From Pseudogemmobacter bohemicus (GTDB lineage: Bacteria > Pseudomonadota > Alphaproteobacteria > Rhodobacterales > Rhodobacteraceae), in assembly GCF_003290025.1 (NCBI RefSeq), contig NZ_QNHG01000006.1, forward strand, positions 128,260 to 192,259: DNA of 64,000 nucleotides. Reading direction: 5' to 3'. Under the pieces are notes generated by a model. That model was not told where the DNA came from, ran no database searches, and saw nothing but the letters and a program-made list of their open reading frames with translations. The first letter of the stretch is position 1. Every line of letters begins with the position of its first letter. Made by a program: the position numbers and the translations under genes. Shown piece by piece: positions 31,013 through 39,819 of the stretch.

Positions 31013-32587
31013 ATGCAGTCACCAGTCGGGGCGGCGGTGTCAGAACCGCCCGCGACCCCGGGACCTGTTGTCGCGCTGAAAGGCCTGACCAAGCGATTCC
31101 CGGGCGTGATCGCCAATAACAATGTCAGTGCGCAGATTTTCCCGGGCGAGGTGCATGTGCTTCTCGGTGAGAACGGCGCCGGGAAATCCACCCTGGTCGG
31201 CATGCTTTCGGGGCTGCAACAGCCCGATCAGGGCCATATCGAGATCGGGGGCGCGCGCGTCACCGTCACCTCGCCGCGCCATGCACTGTCTTTGGGCATC
31301 GGCACCGTGTTCCAGCATTCGATGCTGGTGCCGTCTTTGTCGGTCGTTGACAATTTCACCCTTGGTGGCACCTGGTGGAAGCGCCCGGATCGCGAGGGCC
31401 AGGCGGCGCGCATTGTGGAAACAGCGGCGCGGCTTGGTTTGCGCGTTGATCCTTTCGCGCTGGTTTCGACCCTTTCGCTGGGCGAGCGGCAGCAGGTCGA
31501 GATCCTGCGCGCGCTGATGCGCGGCTCGCGCTGTCTGATCCTGGACGAGGCGACGGCGATGCTGACCCCGCATGAGGCGGTCTCGCTGGGGGAACTGATG
31601 CGGCGCCTGGTGGCAGAGGGGCTGGCGATCATCTTCATCACCCATAAGCTGAATGAGGCGCTGGCTTACGGCGACCGGATTTCGGTGCTGCGGCTGGGGA
31701 AGAATGCGGGCGAGATCGGGCCTCAGGAACTGCGCGCCCAGACCGATGCCGGGAATACCGCGCGGATCATCGCGCTGATGTTCGGCGCCGGTTCCGGCTC
31801 GGCCGCCGGGGAGGGGGCGCCGCGCTCAGGGCGAGAACCCGGCCCCCTGGTGCTGGAGGTTGCCGGCCTGACCGCCGGCGCTGGCCGCATCCCGCTGCAA
31901 AACGCGACATTTTCGGTGCATCGGGGCGAGATCCTCGGCCTCGCGGGCATCGACGGCAATGGGCAAAAGGAACTGGCCGAGGCTTTGTCGGGCCAGGTGC
32001 CCTCGGCCGGATCGGTGCGGCTGAACGGGCGCGAGATCGGCGGGATGACCGTTGGCGGGCGCCGCGCGGCGGGGCTGCGCTATGTCACCGATGACAGGCT
32101 GGGCGAGGGCACGGTCGGCGCCTTCCCGGTCGCGGTGAATTTCCTGCTGAAAGAGATCGGCTCGACGCCCTTCTGGCAAAAGGGTCTGGAAAAGCCACAG
32201 GCGATCCGCGCCCAGGCCGAAGAGCATGTGAAGAATTTCGACATCCGCACCCCGGGCGTGCAGACGCCGGTGGGCAAGCTTTCGGGTGGCAATATCCAGA
32301 AGGTTTTGCTGGCGCGTGAGCTGACCGGAAGCGCCGAGGCGGTGATTTTCGCCAAGCCGACCTACGGCCTTGATGTGCAGAATATCCGCGCGACGCGGGA
32401 CCGGATCCGCGAGGCGGCAGAGGCCGGCAAGGCGGTCTTGCTGATCTCGACCGATCTGGATGAGCTGCTGGAGCTGGCCGACCGGATCGCGGTGATCGAC
32501 CGCGGCCGGATCCGCGGCATTGTCGATAATGACGCGCGCGCGCGCGATGCCATCGGCCGCCTGATGAGCGCGGGAGAAGAGCCATGA
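31013..32587 (+). CDS. BMP/nucleoside-type ABC importer ATPase (two domains)
   Basis: 524 residues from the ATG at 31013, favoured over 30998 because AAGGA lies 8 bases upstream. Two nucleotide-binding domains: the first has [21 protein letters not shown] and ILDEATAML. The second has a degraded Walker A (GIDGNGQKE), signature LSGGNIQKVLLAREL and a Walker B region reading FAKPTYGLD instead of the usual form, so probably only the first domain hydrolyses ATP, as is usual in this family. It drives the two permeases that follow. It overlaps the first permease by 4 bases. Confidence 0.9.
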   Translation: MQSPVGAAVSEPPATPGPVVALKGLTKRFPGVIANNNVSAQIFPGEVHVLLGENGAGKSTLVGMLSGLQQPDQGHIEIGGARVTVTSPRHALSLGIGTVFQHSMLVPSLSVVDNFTLGGTWWKRPDREGQAARIVETAARLGLRVDPFALVSTLSLGERQQVEILRALMRGSRCLILDEATAMLTPHEAVSLGELMRRLVAEGLAIIFITHKLNEALAYGDRISVLRLGKNAGEIGPQELRAQTDAGNTARIIALMFGAGSGSAAGEGAPRSGREPGPLVLEVAGLTAGAGRIPLQNATFSVHRGEILGLAGIDGNGQKELAEALSGQVPSAGSVRLNGREIGGMTVGGRRAAGLRYVTDDRLGEGTVGAFPVAVNFLLKEIGSTPFWQKGLEKPQAIRAQAEEHVKNFDIRTPGVQTPVGKLSGGNIQKVLLARELTGSAEAVIFAKPTYGLDVQNIRATRDRIREAAEAGKAVLLISTDLDELLELADRIAVIDRGRIRGIVDNDARARDAIGRLMSAGEEP

Positions 32588-33669
32588 GTGACGTTTCACT
32601 GCCCGTTGCAGGGGGTAAATCAGGCGGCAAGCCGGGGCGGGACTGGCTCTGGATGCTGGCTTTGCTGATCGGGCCTTTGCTGGCGGCGCTGGCGCTTGGC
32701 GGGCTGATCCTGCTGGCGATGGGGGTCAATCCGCTCAGCTATTACGCCTTTGTGGTCGAGCGTTCGATCCTCAGGCCCTCGGGGCTGGAGGCGACACTGA
32801 CCCGGATGGGCCCGCTGCTTCTGATCGCGGCGAGCCTGATCGTGGCGTTTCGCGCCGGGATCTGGAATCTCGGTGGTGACGGGCAGTTCCTGTTGGCCGC
32901 TGTGATGGTGGCTGCGATGACCCCCCTGATGCATGAGGCGGGGATGCCGGTCTGGCTGGTGCTGGTCACGGGCCTTCTGACCGGCGCGGTGATCGGCGCG
33001 GCCTGGTCGGTTCTGCCGGCGCTGCTGAAAGCCTTTCAGGGGATCAACGAGATCATCACCACGCTGATGATGAGCTTTCTGGGGGTCTCTTTCGCCAATG
33101 TGCTGGTGAAGCTCGCGTTTCTCGATCCCGCCACCACCACACCGCAGACCCGCACCCTGCCGGTCGAGGCGCGGCTGCCGCGTCTTTTCGATACCACGGT
33201 GTCTTCGGGGCTGCTCATCGGGCTGGTCGTGGTGGTTCTTGTCCATCTGATGATGACGCGGACGGCCTTCGGGATGCGGTTGCGGGTGGTGGGTGCGAAC
33301 CCCCGCGCGGCGGTTCATGCCGGGCTGTCGGTTCCGAAACTGACCATCGCGGTCTTTGCGATCTCGGCCGCGCTGGCGGGATTGTCGGGGGCGGTCGATA
33401 TCCTCGGGACGCAAGGCAATGTCCGCGCCGACTGGAACCCGGCCTATAGCCTGACGGTGGTGCCGCTGGTTTTTCTGGCCCGGCTGAACGGGTTTGGCTC
33501 GATTGCCTATGTCTTCCTCTTCTCCGCCCTGACCATTGGCGGCGAAAGCGCCGCGCGCCGCCTTGGCGTCCCGAGCTTCTTCTCGCTTGTCATCGTGGCG
33601 CTGCTGCTGATCACCCTCGGCCTCGCGGAATATGCCGACAAGCGCCGCCGCGCGCGCGCCAGACAATGA
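32584..33669 (+). CDS. BMP/nucleoside-type ABC importer permease 1
   Basis: 361 residues with about nine or ten membrane helices (LLIGPLLAALALGGLILLAM and onward) and the family segment FRAGIWNLGGDGQFLLAA, plus INEIITTLMMSF. Members pair with the shorter second permease downstream to form the channel. Overlaps the ATPase gene; 7 bases before the next permease. Confidence 0.9.
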   Translation: MSDVSLPVAGGKSGGKPGRDWLWMLALLIGPLLAALALGGLILLAMGVNPLSYYAFVVERSILRPSGLEATLTRMGPLLLIAASLIVAFRAGIWNLGGDGQFLLAAVMVAAMTPLMHEAGMPVWLVLVTGLLTGAVIGAAWSVLPALLKAFQGINEIITTLMMSFLGVSFANVLVKLAFLDPATTTPQTRTLPVEARLPRLFDTTVSSGLLIGLVVVVLVHLMMTRTAFGMRLRVVGANPRAAVHAGLSVPKLTIAVFAISAALAGLSGAVDILGTQGNVRADWNPAYSLTVVPLVFLARLNGFGSIAYVFLFSALTIGGESAARRLGVPSFFSLVIVALLLITLGLAEYADKRRRARARQ

Positions 33670-33676
33670 GGCCCTG

Positions 33677-34603
33677 ATGTTTACCGAGACCTTCCTCATC
33701 ACCCTCTTCCTCGGCGCCGTCATGGCGGGCATGCCTTTGCTGCTTGCCGGCCTTGGCGAGCAGCTGTCGGAAAAGGCGGGCGTTCTGAATATCGGCCTTG
33801 AGGGCATGATCCTCGCCGGAGCCTATGCCGGTTTCCTGGTGGCCTGGACCAGCGGCAGCTCTGCGCTTGGCTTTCTGGGCGGCGCCGGCGCGGGGATGAT
33901 TGTCGCCTCGCTGATGGTCGTCTTCTGCGTCATCCTTGGCCTCAATCAGATCGTGATCGGCATCGCGCTGACGCTGCTGGTCCAGGGTCTGACCGCGCTT
34001 TTACACTTCGTCCAGTTCTCGCGCAGCTATCCAAGGCTTGACGGCATGCAGAGCTGGCCGGTCCCCGGCCTGTCGCAGATCCCCGTTATCGGGCCGATGT
34101 TCTTCAACCATAACCCCATCGTCTATCTCACGGTGATCCTGGTTGCGGTTTTTGCCTGGATCTACCGGATGACGCATCTCGGTTCCGCGCTCCAGGCGGC
34201 GGGCGACAAACCGGCTGCGCTGGATGCCGCCGGGGTCGATGTGATCCGCACCCGCGCGCTGGCGGTGCTGACCACCGGCGCGCTTGCGGGCCTTGGCGGC
34301 GCCTTCATGTCGGTTGCCGTCGCGGGCGTCTTCATCCCGTTTATGAGCCATGGCAACGGCTTCATCGCCATCGTGCTGGCCATGCTGGCGCGGGGCAGGC
34401 CGCTCTGGGTGCTGGGCGGTGCGCTTTTGTTCGGTGCAAGCCTTTCCATGACCACCGCCTTGCAGGTGGCGGGGGTCAATGTGCCGGTCGATGTGATCCA
34501 GATGCTGCCCTTTGCCATGGTCATGCTGGTCTTGCTGGTCGCCGGCCGCAAGGCCAGCCTGCCGGCAGCTCTGGGCGAAAGCTTCGAGCGTGGCGCCCGT
34601 TAA
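33677..34603 (+). CDS. BMP/nucleoside-type ABC importer permease 2
   Basis: 308 residues from the ATG at 33677. Membrane protein with the family segment LSEKAGVLNIGLEGMILAGAYAGF and several helices after it. It completes the importer whose binding protein and ATPase lie upstream. Its TAA overlaps the stop of the convergent epimerase gene by a few bases, leaving no room for a conventional terminator between them. Confidence 0.9.
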   Translation: MFTETFLITLFLGAVMAGMPLLLAGLGEQLSEKAGVLNIGLEGMILAGAYAGFLVAWTSGSSALGFLGGAGAGMIVASLMVVFCVILGLNQIVIGIALTLLVQGLTALLHFVQFSRSYPRLDGMQSWPVPGLSQIPVIGPMFFNHNPIVYLTVILVAVFAWIYRMTHLGSALQAAGDKPAALDAAGVDVIRTRALAVLTTGALAGLGGAFMSVAVAGVFIPFMSHGNGFIAIVLAMLARGRPLWVLGGALLFGASLSMTTALQVAGVNVPVDVIQMLPFAMVMLVLLVAGRKASLPAALGESFERGAR

Positions 34604-35466
34604 AGCGCCGCCATCTCGACCGAAAGCCCGAAATCCCGCGCCTCACCCGGGGCGAGGGTCAGGCTATAGGGCCGCGCCGCCAGCTCTGGCCCGGCGCCGA
34701 TCTGCGATGGCAGACCCTGCCAGGGCTCGACACAAAGGAAGCCGGCCCGCTGCGGTCGCCACAGCACCAGGTTTTCCAGCCCGCGCCAGCGGATTTCCAG
34801 CCCGCGGGCGCCGCTGCCATAGAAGAGCCCATCCCCGGACCCCTCGGCCAGGATGATCGAGGACGAAGGGTGAAATGTCGCATCCTCCACCGCCAGCCGC
34901 CCGTCATGGAAGGGTGTCGGGATCTGGCCACCGGTCAGGAAATTCTCGCGCTGCTCTGCCGGGGCGGGGGAGGCGCCATTCAGCAGCCGCACCTCATGCG
35001 CGCCTGCAACCCCCGGCAGTGGCAGCGCAAAGCCCGGATGATAGCCAAAGCTGAACGGCATCGGCCGCGCGCCGCTGTTCTCGATCCGCGTTTCACAATC
35101 CAGCCGGTCGCCGCTCAGCCGGTAAGATTGCAGCAGCCTGAAATCGAACGGATAACTTTCGCGGCTGGCGGCATTCGCCACCAGTTCAAAGCGGCAGAAA
35201 TCCGGGCCGCTTTCCAGCAGCTGAAACCGGCTCAGCATCGCAAAACCGTGGATGGTCATGGGGTGATCCTGGCCGTCGATCCCGACGCGATTGTCGATCG
35301 CCCTGCCGCAGATCGGGAATAAAAGCGGGCTCGACTGATCCCAGAAATCCGGGTCCGCCTGCCAGAGCAGCTCTTGCCCGCGCTGTTGCAGTGACCGCAA
35401 CTCGGCCCCGAAAATCGCGATTTCCGTCGTCACAGTGCCGCTTTCAAGCCTGATCCGTTCGGTCAT
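34600..35466 (-). CDS. Aldose 1-epimerase-like protein (LacX type)
   Basis: 288 residues from the ATG at 35466, chosen for the GGGAGGGG site 8 bases upstream; the frame extends to 35499. Galactose-mutarotase-like fold: LWQADPDFWDQSSPLLFPI, HGFAMLSRF (His), FSFGYHPGFALPL (His-Pro), and LCVEPWQG with the conserved Glu. It interconverts sugar anomers or binds a related sugar. It overlaps the glycosyltransferase gene by 23 bases, so both probably act on the same glycoside or sugar. Confidence 0.8.
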   Translation of the reverse strand: MTERIRLESGTVTTEIAIFGAELRSLQQRGQELLWQADPDFWDQSSPLLFPICGRAIDNRVGIDGQDHPMTIHGFAMLSRFQLLESGPDFCRFELVANAASRESYPFDFRLLQSYRLSGDRLDCETRIENSGARPMPFSFGYHPGFALPLPGVAGAHEVRLLNGASPAPAEQRENFLTGGQIPTPFHDGRLAVEDATFHPSSSIILAEGSGDGLFYGSGARGLEIRWRGLENLVLWRPQRAGFLCVEPWQGLPSQIGAGPELAARPYSLTLAPGEARDFGLSVEMAAL

Positions 35467-36742
35467 TTCCGCCCCTCCCAATCGCTGCAAGCACCGCATC
35501 CGCCGCCCGCTCCACCCCGGGATCGGCCTTCATCGCCGCCGAAACCGCCGCCAGATGCGCCCGCATCGGCGCGTGATCCAGCAGCCCCTCGATCACCTCG
35601 GCCAGCTCGGAAGGCGTCCAGTCCGAGCGGTGCATCATCACCCCACAGCCGGTATCATCGGCGCGGCGCGCATTGTCATGCCCGTCCCAGCAATAGGGCA
35701 TGATCAGCGAGGGAACGCCATGGAACAGCGCCTCGCAAAAGGAATTATTGCCGCCGTGATGGATGAAAAGCTGCGCCTCGGACAGCACGGCGGGCTGCGG
35801 GAACCAACTGCCCAGCAGCACATTGTCGGGCACGTCGTGATACGCGTCCAGGTAGCCCCCGACATTGACGAAGAACCGCGCTCTGATCCCGGCAAAGACC
35901 GCGATCATCCGGCGGATCAGCGGGATATCCGAGGCGCCGAGGCTGCCGAAGCTCATATAGACCAGCGGGCCGCGATTATCGGGCAGGGGGGGCGGATCAT
36001 AGGCGCCTTCATCGCGTACGCAGCCCTCAAGAAAGGTGAAACTGGCCTGGGGCAGCGGCTCGGCGCGCCTGTAGCGCACGGCAGTGGGTGCCAGCAAAAG
36101 ATTGTTCCAGGCTGAATTTTCCAGAAACATCCCGGGCGGCAGCGGTCTCAGCCCACGCTGGCGGCGAAAGCCGTTATAGCGGTCATGCGCGGCTTTGGTG
36201 GCGGCCAGCGCCTCGGTCTCGAATTCGGCACGCCCGGTCTGATCGCCTGGCGACAGGCCCGAAAGCGGCGGCGGAATCAGCGGATCGGAGATCTCTGTCT
36301 CGGCGCAGGAGACGACCCGGATCCAGGGAACCCCTGCGCGCAGGATCGCCGGAAACATCACCACATTGTCCAAAAGCACAAGATCGGGCTGGATCTGTGC
36401 CAGCAGGGATTCAAGCGAGTCCTCAACGGCGATGACGGTATCGACAATCGCCTCCCATGTCGGGGCGACGTAAGAGCGCAGCTGCTCCAGCGGGGTCTGG
36501 TCGAAATGGCTCAGATGGGTGTCGACAAAGCTCTGCCAGTAATCGCCGGACCCGGCGAGGCGCGCCGGGCTCAGGTGATATTCGCGGAACCCATATTCGG
36601 CAAAGACGCCGGTAAAGCCCGGATGGCAAAGGAAAACCGGCTCGGCGCCGCGTGCGCGCAGCGCCCGGGCAATGCCGACACAGTTCAGCGCGGCGCCAAA
36701 GCTGGCTTCGGGAAAAAAGGCGATCAGGGCCGGGCGGCTCAT
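35444..36742 (-). CDS. UGT/MGT-like glycosyltransferase (GT1-type)
   Basis: 432 residues of the GT-B fold. N-domain begins IAFFPEASFGAALNCVGIAR; the C-domain donor site contains SWFPQPAVLSEAQLFIHHGG and NNS, then PYCWDGHDNARR. This is the nucleotide-sugar signature of macrolide/UDP-glycosyltransferases that attach sugars to small molecules. A clear paralogue lies at 41706-42986 across the polyamine-type transporter. Its start overlaps the GntR stop by 4 bases, and the epimerase follows. Acceptor unknown; no polyketide or antibiotic genes are nearby, so it may modify a catabolic substrate or a toxin. Confidence 0.82.
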   Translation of the reverse strand: MSRPALIAFFPEASFGAALNCVGIARALRARGAEPVFLCHPGFTGVFAEYGFREYHLSPARLAGSGDYWQSFVDTHLSHFDQTPLEQLRSYVAPTWEAIVDTVIAVEDSLESLLAQIQPDLVLLDNVVMFPAILRAGVPWIRVVSCAETEISDPLIPPPLSGLSPGDQTGRAEFETEALAATKAAHDRYNGFRRQRGLRPLPPGMFLENSAWNNLLLAPTAVRYRRAEPLPQASFTFLEGCVRDEGAYDPPPLPDNRGPLVYMSFGSLGASDIPLIRRMIAVFAGIRARFFVNVGGYLDAYHDVPDNVLLGSWFPQPAVLSEAQLFIHHGGNNSFCEALFHGVPSLIMPYCWDGHDNARRADDTGCGVMMHRSDWTPSELAEVIEGLLDHAPMRAHLAAVSAAMKADPGVERAADAVLAAIGRGGNDRTDQA

Positions 36743-37668
36743 GCGGGGCCTCCGCGCCGGATCGGGGCACCACGCCCGGCGGCTTCGGGGCGGCGGATGC
36801 CCGAGCGCCGCAGATGCAGCACCATCTGATCGGCGGCGAGTTCCGGCTGGCTGCGTTCAAGGCTGTCGAGAATGTCGAGATGCTCGCCCATGGCCTGGCG
36901 CATGCGGAAGGGCGGCGGCGGCGCGTCCTTTTGCGCCAGCCGACGCAGCCGGTGATGCGCGATCAGCGCGCCCGAGAGGAAGCGGTTGCCCGAGCTTTCC
37001 GCGATCAGCATGTGGAAATCATGGTCCAGCCGCCGGAAGGACACAGCGGCCAGCCGGCTTTCCGGAGCCTCGGCAAAATCGCGCATCTGTGGCCTGAGCG
37101 CACCGGCACGCGGCGCGTCCAGCTGGAATCCAGGGGCAAGAATGGCCTGCGGCTCCGCCATCAGCCGGAAGGCAAAACTCTCGGCAATGGCGCGCGGCGT
37201 GTCGAGCAAGGGCTGAAACGCCCAGGCCCGTCCTGGCAATTGGGTGATGAATCCGTCTGTTGACAGTATTTTTAATGCATTCAGTACAGAGTGCCTGGAT
37301 GTTGCATAACGTCTGACCAAAGCGCTGACGGATTGCAGATCGCCGATCCGTCGCGCCGCACGATCTGCGAGGATGCGTTCGGGCAGGGTCTGTTCCTCAT
37401 CGCCGATCCGGGTTTGCGCCTCGGCCAGACCCTCTTGCGGGCCAAGCGCCAGGAAATAGCCCTCTTCGGCGCGTTTGACCACAATTCCCTTTTCTTCCAG
37501 CAGCCTGAGTGCGGACCTTATCGGGGTGCGCGAGATGCCGAAGCTGCGCGACAACGCCTCTTCCGGCAGATGCTCGCCCGGTTTCATCCCGCGCTCCAGC
37601 GCGAAGGCGACCACCTGGCGGGCCAGTTCAAGATGGTTCAACCGGGCGGTGCGGCGTGTCCCCGTCAT
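36739..37668 (-). CDS. GntR-family regulator with two winged-helix segments
   Basis: 309 residues, longer than usual FCD-type GntR proteins (about 220-250). Residues about 12-75 form the GntR winged helix (FGISRTPIRSALRLLEEKGI). A second helix-turn-helix-like segment follows at about 90-155 (LVRRYATSRHSVLNALKIL, then STDGFITQLPGRAWAF). An FCD ligand domain fills the rest (HDFHMLIAESSGNRFLSGAL). It starts the leftward GntR-glycosyltransferase-epimerase operon and is divergent from the polyamine-type ABC operon, so it probably controls both. It may bind a longer or double operator. Confidence 0.82.
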   Translation of the reverse strand: MTGTRRTARLNHLELARQVVAFALERGMKPGEHLPEEALSRSFGISRTPIRSALRLLEEKGIVVKRAEEGYFLALGPQEGLAEAQTRIGDEEQTLPERILADRAARRIGDLQSVSALVRRYATSRHSVLNALKILSTDGFITQLPGRAWAFQPLLDTPRAIAESFAFRLMAEPQAILAPGFQLDAPRAGALRPQMRDFAEAPESRLAAVSFRRLDHDFHMLIAESSGNRFLSGALIAHHRLRRLAQKDAPPPPFRMRQAMGEHLDILDSLERSQPELAADQMVLHLRRSGIRRPEAAGRGAPIRRGGPA

Positions 37669-37836
37669 CGCATTCCTCTCCTCTCTGCCGACCGCACGCT
37701 GTGGTAATTTCCGGAACAGTAAATACAGTTTGACGTACTTTTTTTAGCAACCGTACGATCAGAAGCATCGGTCATCAAGAACCGGCAAAAAAATCTCCGC
37801 CGCACCGGAATGCGGCATCCAACAGGAGGAATGCTG
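37669..37836. promoter_or_regulatory. Divergent promoter region between GntR and the polyamine-type ABC operon
   Basis: 168 bases with no gene. It is AT-rich around 37710-37760, with GACGTAC and CCGTACGATC elements flanking a run of T at about 37738-37745. A strong ribosome site (AGGAGG, 37824-37829) precedes the ATG at 37837. Exact -35/-10 boxes are not clear. Confidence 0.4.
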
Positions 37837-38904
37837 ATGAAAGGCAAGCGCCTGAGTGCCTTCGCTTTGGCCGGGGCTATGAGCGGGGCCCTGGCCTCGG
37901 GCCTTATATCGTCGGGTGCGGCGCTGGCCGATCCGCTGACCGTCTCGAACTGGGATGGCTATATGGCCCCCGATGCCATCGCCAAATTCAACGAGGCAAG
38001 CGGCAACACGGCCGAACTGGTGCTGCATGCCACCAATGAAGAGATCATGGGCAAGATCATCGCCTCGGGCGGCAAGGGCTATGACGTGGTTTTCGTCTCG
38101 TCGCCTTTTGCCGAGGTGTTGTTCCAGATGGGCCTGACCGAACCGCTGGACCATGCCAAAATCCCGAACCTCGCCAATCTCTACCCCGAGGCGACCGAAC
38201 TGAAACACGACCCGGGCAATACATTCTCGGTGCCCTATGCCTGGGGGACGACCGGGCTGTGCTACCGCTCGGACCTCGTTGAGGGCACGCCTGACAGCTG
38301 GTTCAACCTGCTCGCCCCGGTCGATGCGCTGAAGGGCAAGGTCACCATGCTGGCGACCGATCGCTGGCTGCTGGGCGCCGGCTTTCTTGCCAAAGGCTAT
38401 TCGGTGAACGAGACCGATCCGGCGAAACTGGCCGAGGTCAGGGATTTGCTGATCGCCGCGAAAAAGACCCTGCTCGCCTATGATGACACCACCTTCTATT
38501 CCAAACTGGTTTCCGGCGAGGCGCTGCTGGTCGAGGCCTGGGATGGCTGGTGCAATTACGGCATCGCCGAGAATGCGGACATCAGATATGTCGTGCCGAA
38601 AGAGGGGTCAGACCTCTGGGCCGATACGATGGTCATTCTGAAAGCGTCGGAAAACAAGGACGCGGCGCATGCGTTCATCAACTTCATTCTCGATGCCGAA
38701 AACCACCGCTGGGCGGCCGAGAACATCCTTTACAAGGTGCCGAACAAACCGGCGATGGAAGGGCTGGCGCCGGAACTCCTGACCCAGTTTCCCAATATGG
38801 CGATGACGCCCTCTGAACTGATGGCGCATGAGCAGCTGAGGAATGTCGGTGAGGCGCAGCGGGATTATTCGCGCATCGTCTCGGAGATCATGGCATCGAA
38901 CTGA
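37837..38904 (+). CDS. Polyamine-type ABC substrate-binding protein (PotD family)
   Basis: 355 residues from the ATG at 37837 (AGGAGG with a 7-base gap; an ATG at 37831 is too close to it). Signal peptide ends near ALADP. PotD/PotF-like pattern: LTVSNWDGYMAPDAIAKFNE, PYAWGTTGLCYRSDL, WDGWCNYGIAEN, FINFILDAENHRWAAENILY. The fold binds spermidine, putrescine or related cations. The neighbours (glycosyltransferases, cupins, aldehyde dehydrogenase) suggest an unusual amine or a glycosylated amine (inference). A hairpin follows the stop. Confidence 0.88.
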   Translation: MKGKRLSAFALAGAMSGALASGLISSGAALADPLTVSNWDGYMAPDAIAKFNEASGNTAELVLHATNEEIMGKIIASGGKGYDVVFVSSPFAEVLFQMGLTEPLDHAKIPNLANLYPEATELKHDPGNTFSVPYAWGTTGLCYRSDLVEGTPDSWFNLLAPVDALKGKVTMLATDRWLLGAGFLAKGYSVNETDPAKLAEVRDLLIAAKKTLLAYDDTTFYSKLVSGEALLVEAWDGWCNYGIAENADIRYVVPKEGSDLWADTMVILKASENKDAAHAFINFILDAENHRWAAENILYKVPNKPAMEGLAPELLTQFPNMAMTPSELMAHEQLRNVGEAQRDYSRIVSEIMASN

Positions 38905-38924
38905 TGCCATCGACCTGATCCTGT

Positions 38925-38947
38925 GGCCGGGCTGTGATGGCCCGGTC
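38925..38947 (+). terminator. Intercistronic hairpin after the binding-protein gene
   Basis: GGCCGGGC (38925-38932) pairs with GCCCGGTC (38940-38947), eight pairs with one G-U, loop of 7. No T run. Same position relative to the binding-protein gene as the hairpins at 30926, 54780 and 62324. Confidence 0.5.
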
Positions 38948-38970
38948 CTGTCCCCGCTCAGAGTGCCCCG

Positions 38971-39819
38971 ATGCAGGACCGCAAATCCCTGTTCCTGATG
39001 ACGCCTGCTTTGGCCTGGCTGACCGCTTTCATGGTGGTGCCCTGCCTGTTGATCCTGACGCTCGCCTTCTTTCGGCGCGGGGTTTACGGCGGCATTGAAT
39101 ACACGTTCACGCTGGAAAATCTCCGGCTGGTGATCGACCCGCTTTACGCCTGGATCTTCCTGAAATCGGCCTGGATTGCCGGGCTGGCGGCGCTGATCGC
39201 CAGCGTGATCGGCTACGCCGCCGCTTTCGCCATTGCCGCGCTGCCCCGGCGCAATCAGCCGCTGGTGTTGTTCTTCGCCATTCTGCCCTTCTGGTCGAAT
39301 TACCTGGTGCGGACCTATGCCTGGATCGTGCTGCTGAACCGCGAGGGGCTGATCGTCGGCCTGGCACGGGGCCTTGGTTATGAGGGCGAGCTGCCGGCAA
39401 TGCTGTACACCGAGACGGCGGTGGTGATTGGCCTTGTCTATAACTACCTGCCCTTTGTCATTCTGGCCTGCTACGCGCCTTTGTCGCGACTGAACCCCGA
39501 GATTGCCGAGGCCTCATCCGATCTGGGCGCCAGCGGCTGGACCACCTTCCGCCGGGTGATCCTGCCGATGAGTTTCACCGGCCTCGCCACCGGCTTTGTT
39601 TTCGTCTTCGTGCTGTCGATCGGCAATTTCGTGACGCCGGCACTTTTGGGCGGCGGGCAGTTCCAGATGGTCGGGAATCTTGTCTATGCGCAGTTCCTGA
39701 CCGCCAATGACTGGCCCTTCGGTGCCGCGATTTCGATGGTGCTGATCGCGGTGATGATGCTTTTTCTGACGCTGCAGACCTTTGTGGCCGAGCGTGGCTC
39801 GGGCGGGGGGCTGCGATGA
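38971..39819 (+). CDS. Polyamine-type ABC permease (PotB-like)
   Basis: 282 residues, six membrane helices, and the coupling motif EASSDLGASGWTTFRRVILP (EAA loop). Pattern FWSNYLVRTYAWIVLL is typical of PotB/PotH permeases. It forms the channel with the next gene, which it overlaps by 4 bases. Confidence 0.92.
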   Translation: MQDRKSLFLMTPALAWLTAFMVVPCLLILTLAFFRRGVYGGIEYTFTLENLRLVIDPLYAWIFLKSAWIAGLAALIASVIGYAAAFAIAALPRRNQPLVLFFAILPFWSNYLVRTYAWIVLLNREGLIVGLARGLGYEGELPAMLYTETAVVIGLVYNYLPFVILACYAPLSRLNPEIAEASSDLGASGWTTFRRVILPMSFTGLATGFVFVFVLSIGNFVTPALLGGGQFQMVGNLVYAQFLTANDWPFGAAISMVLIAVMMLFLTLQTFVAERGSGGGLR

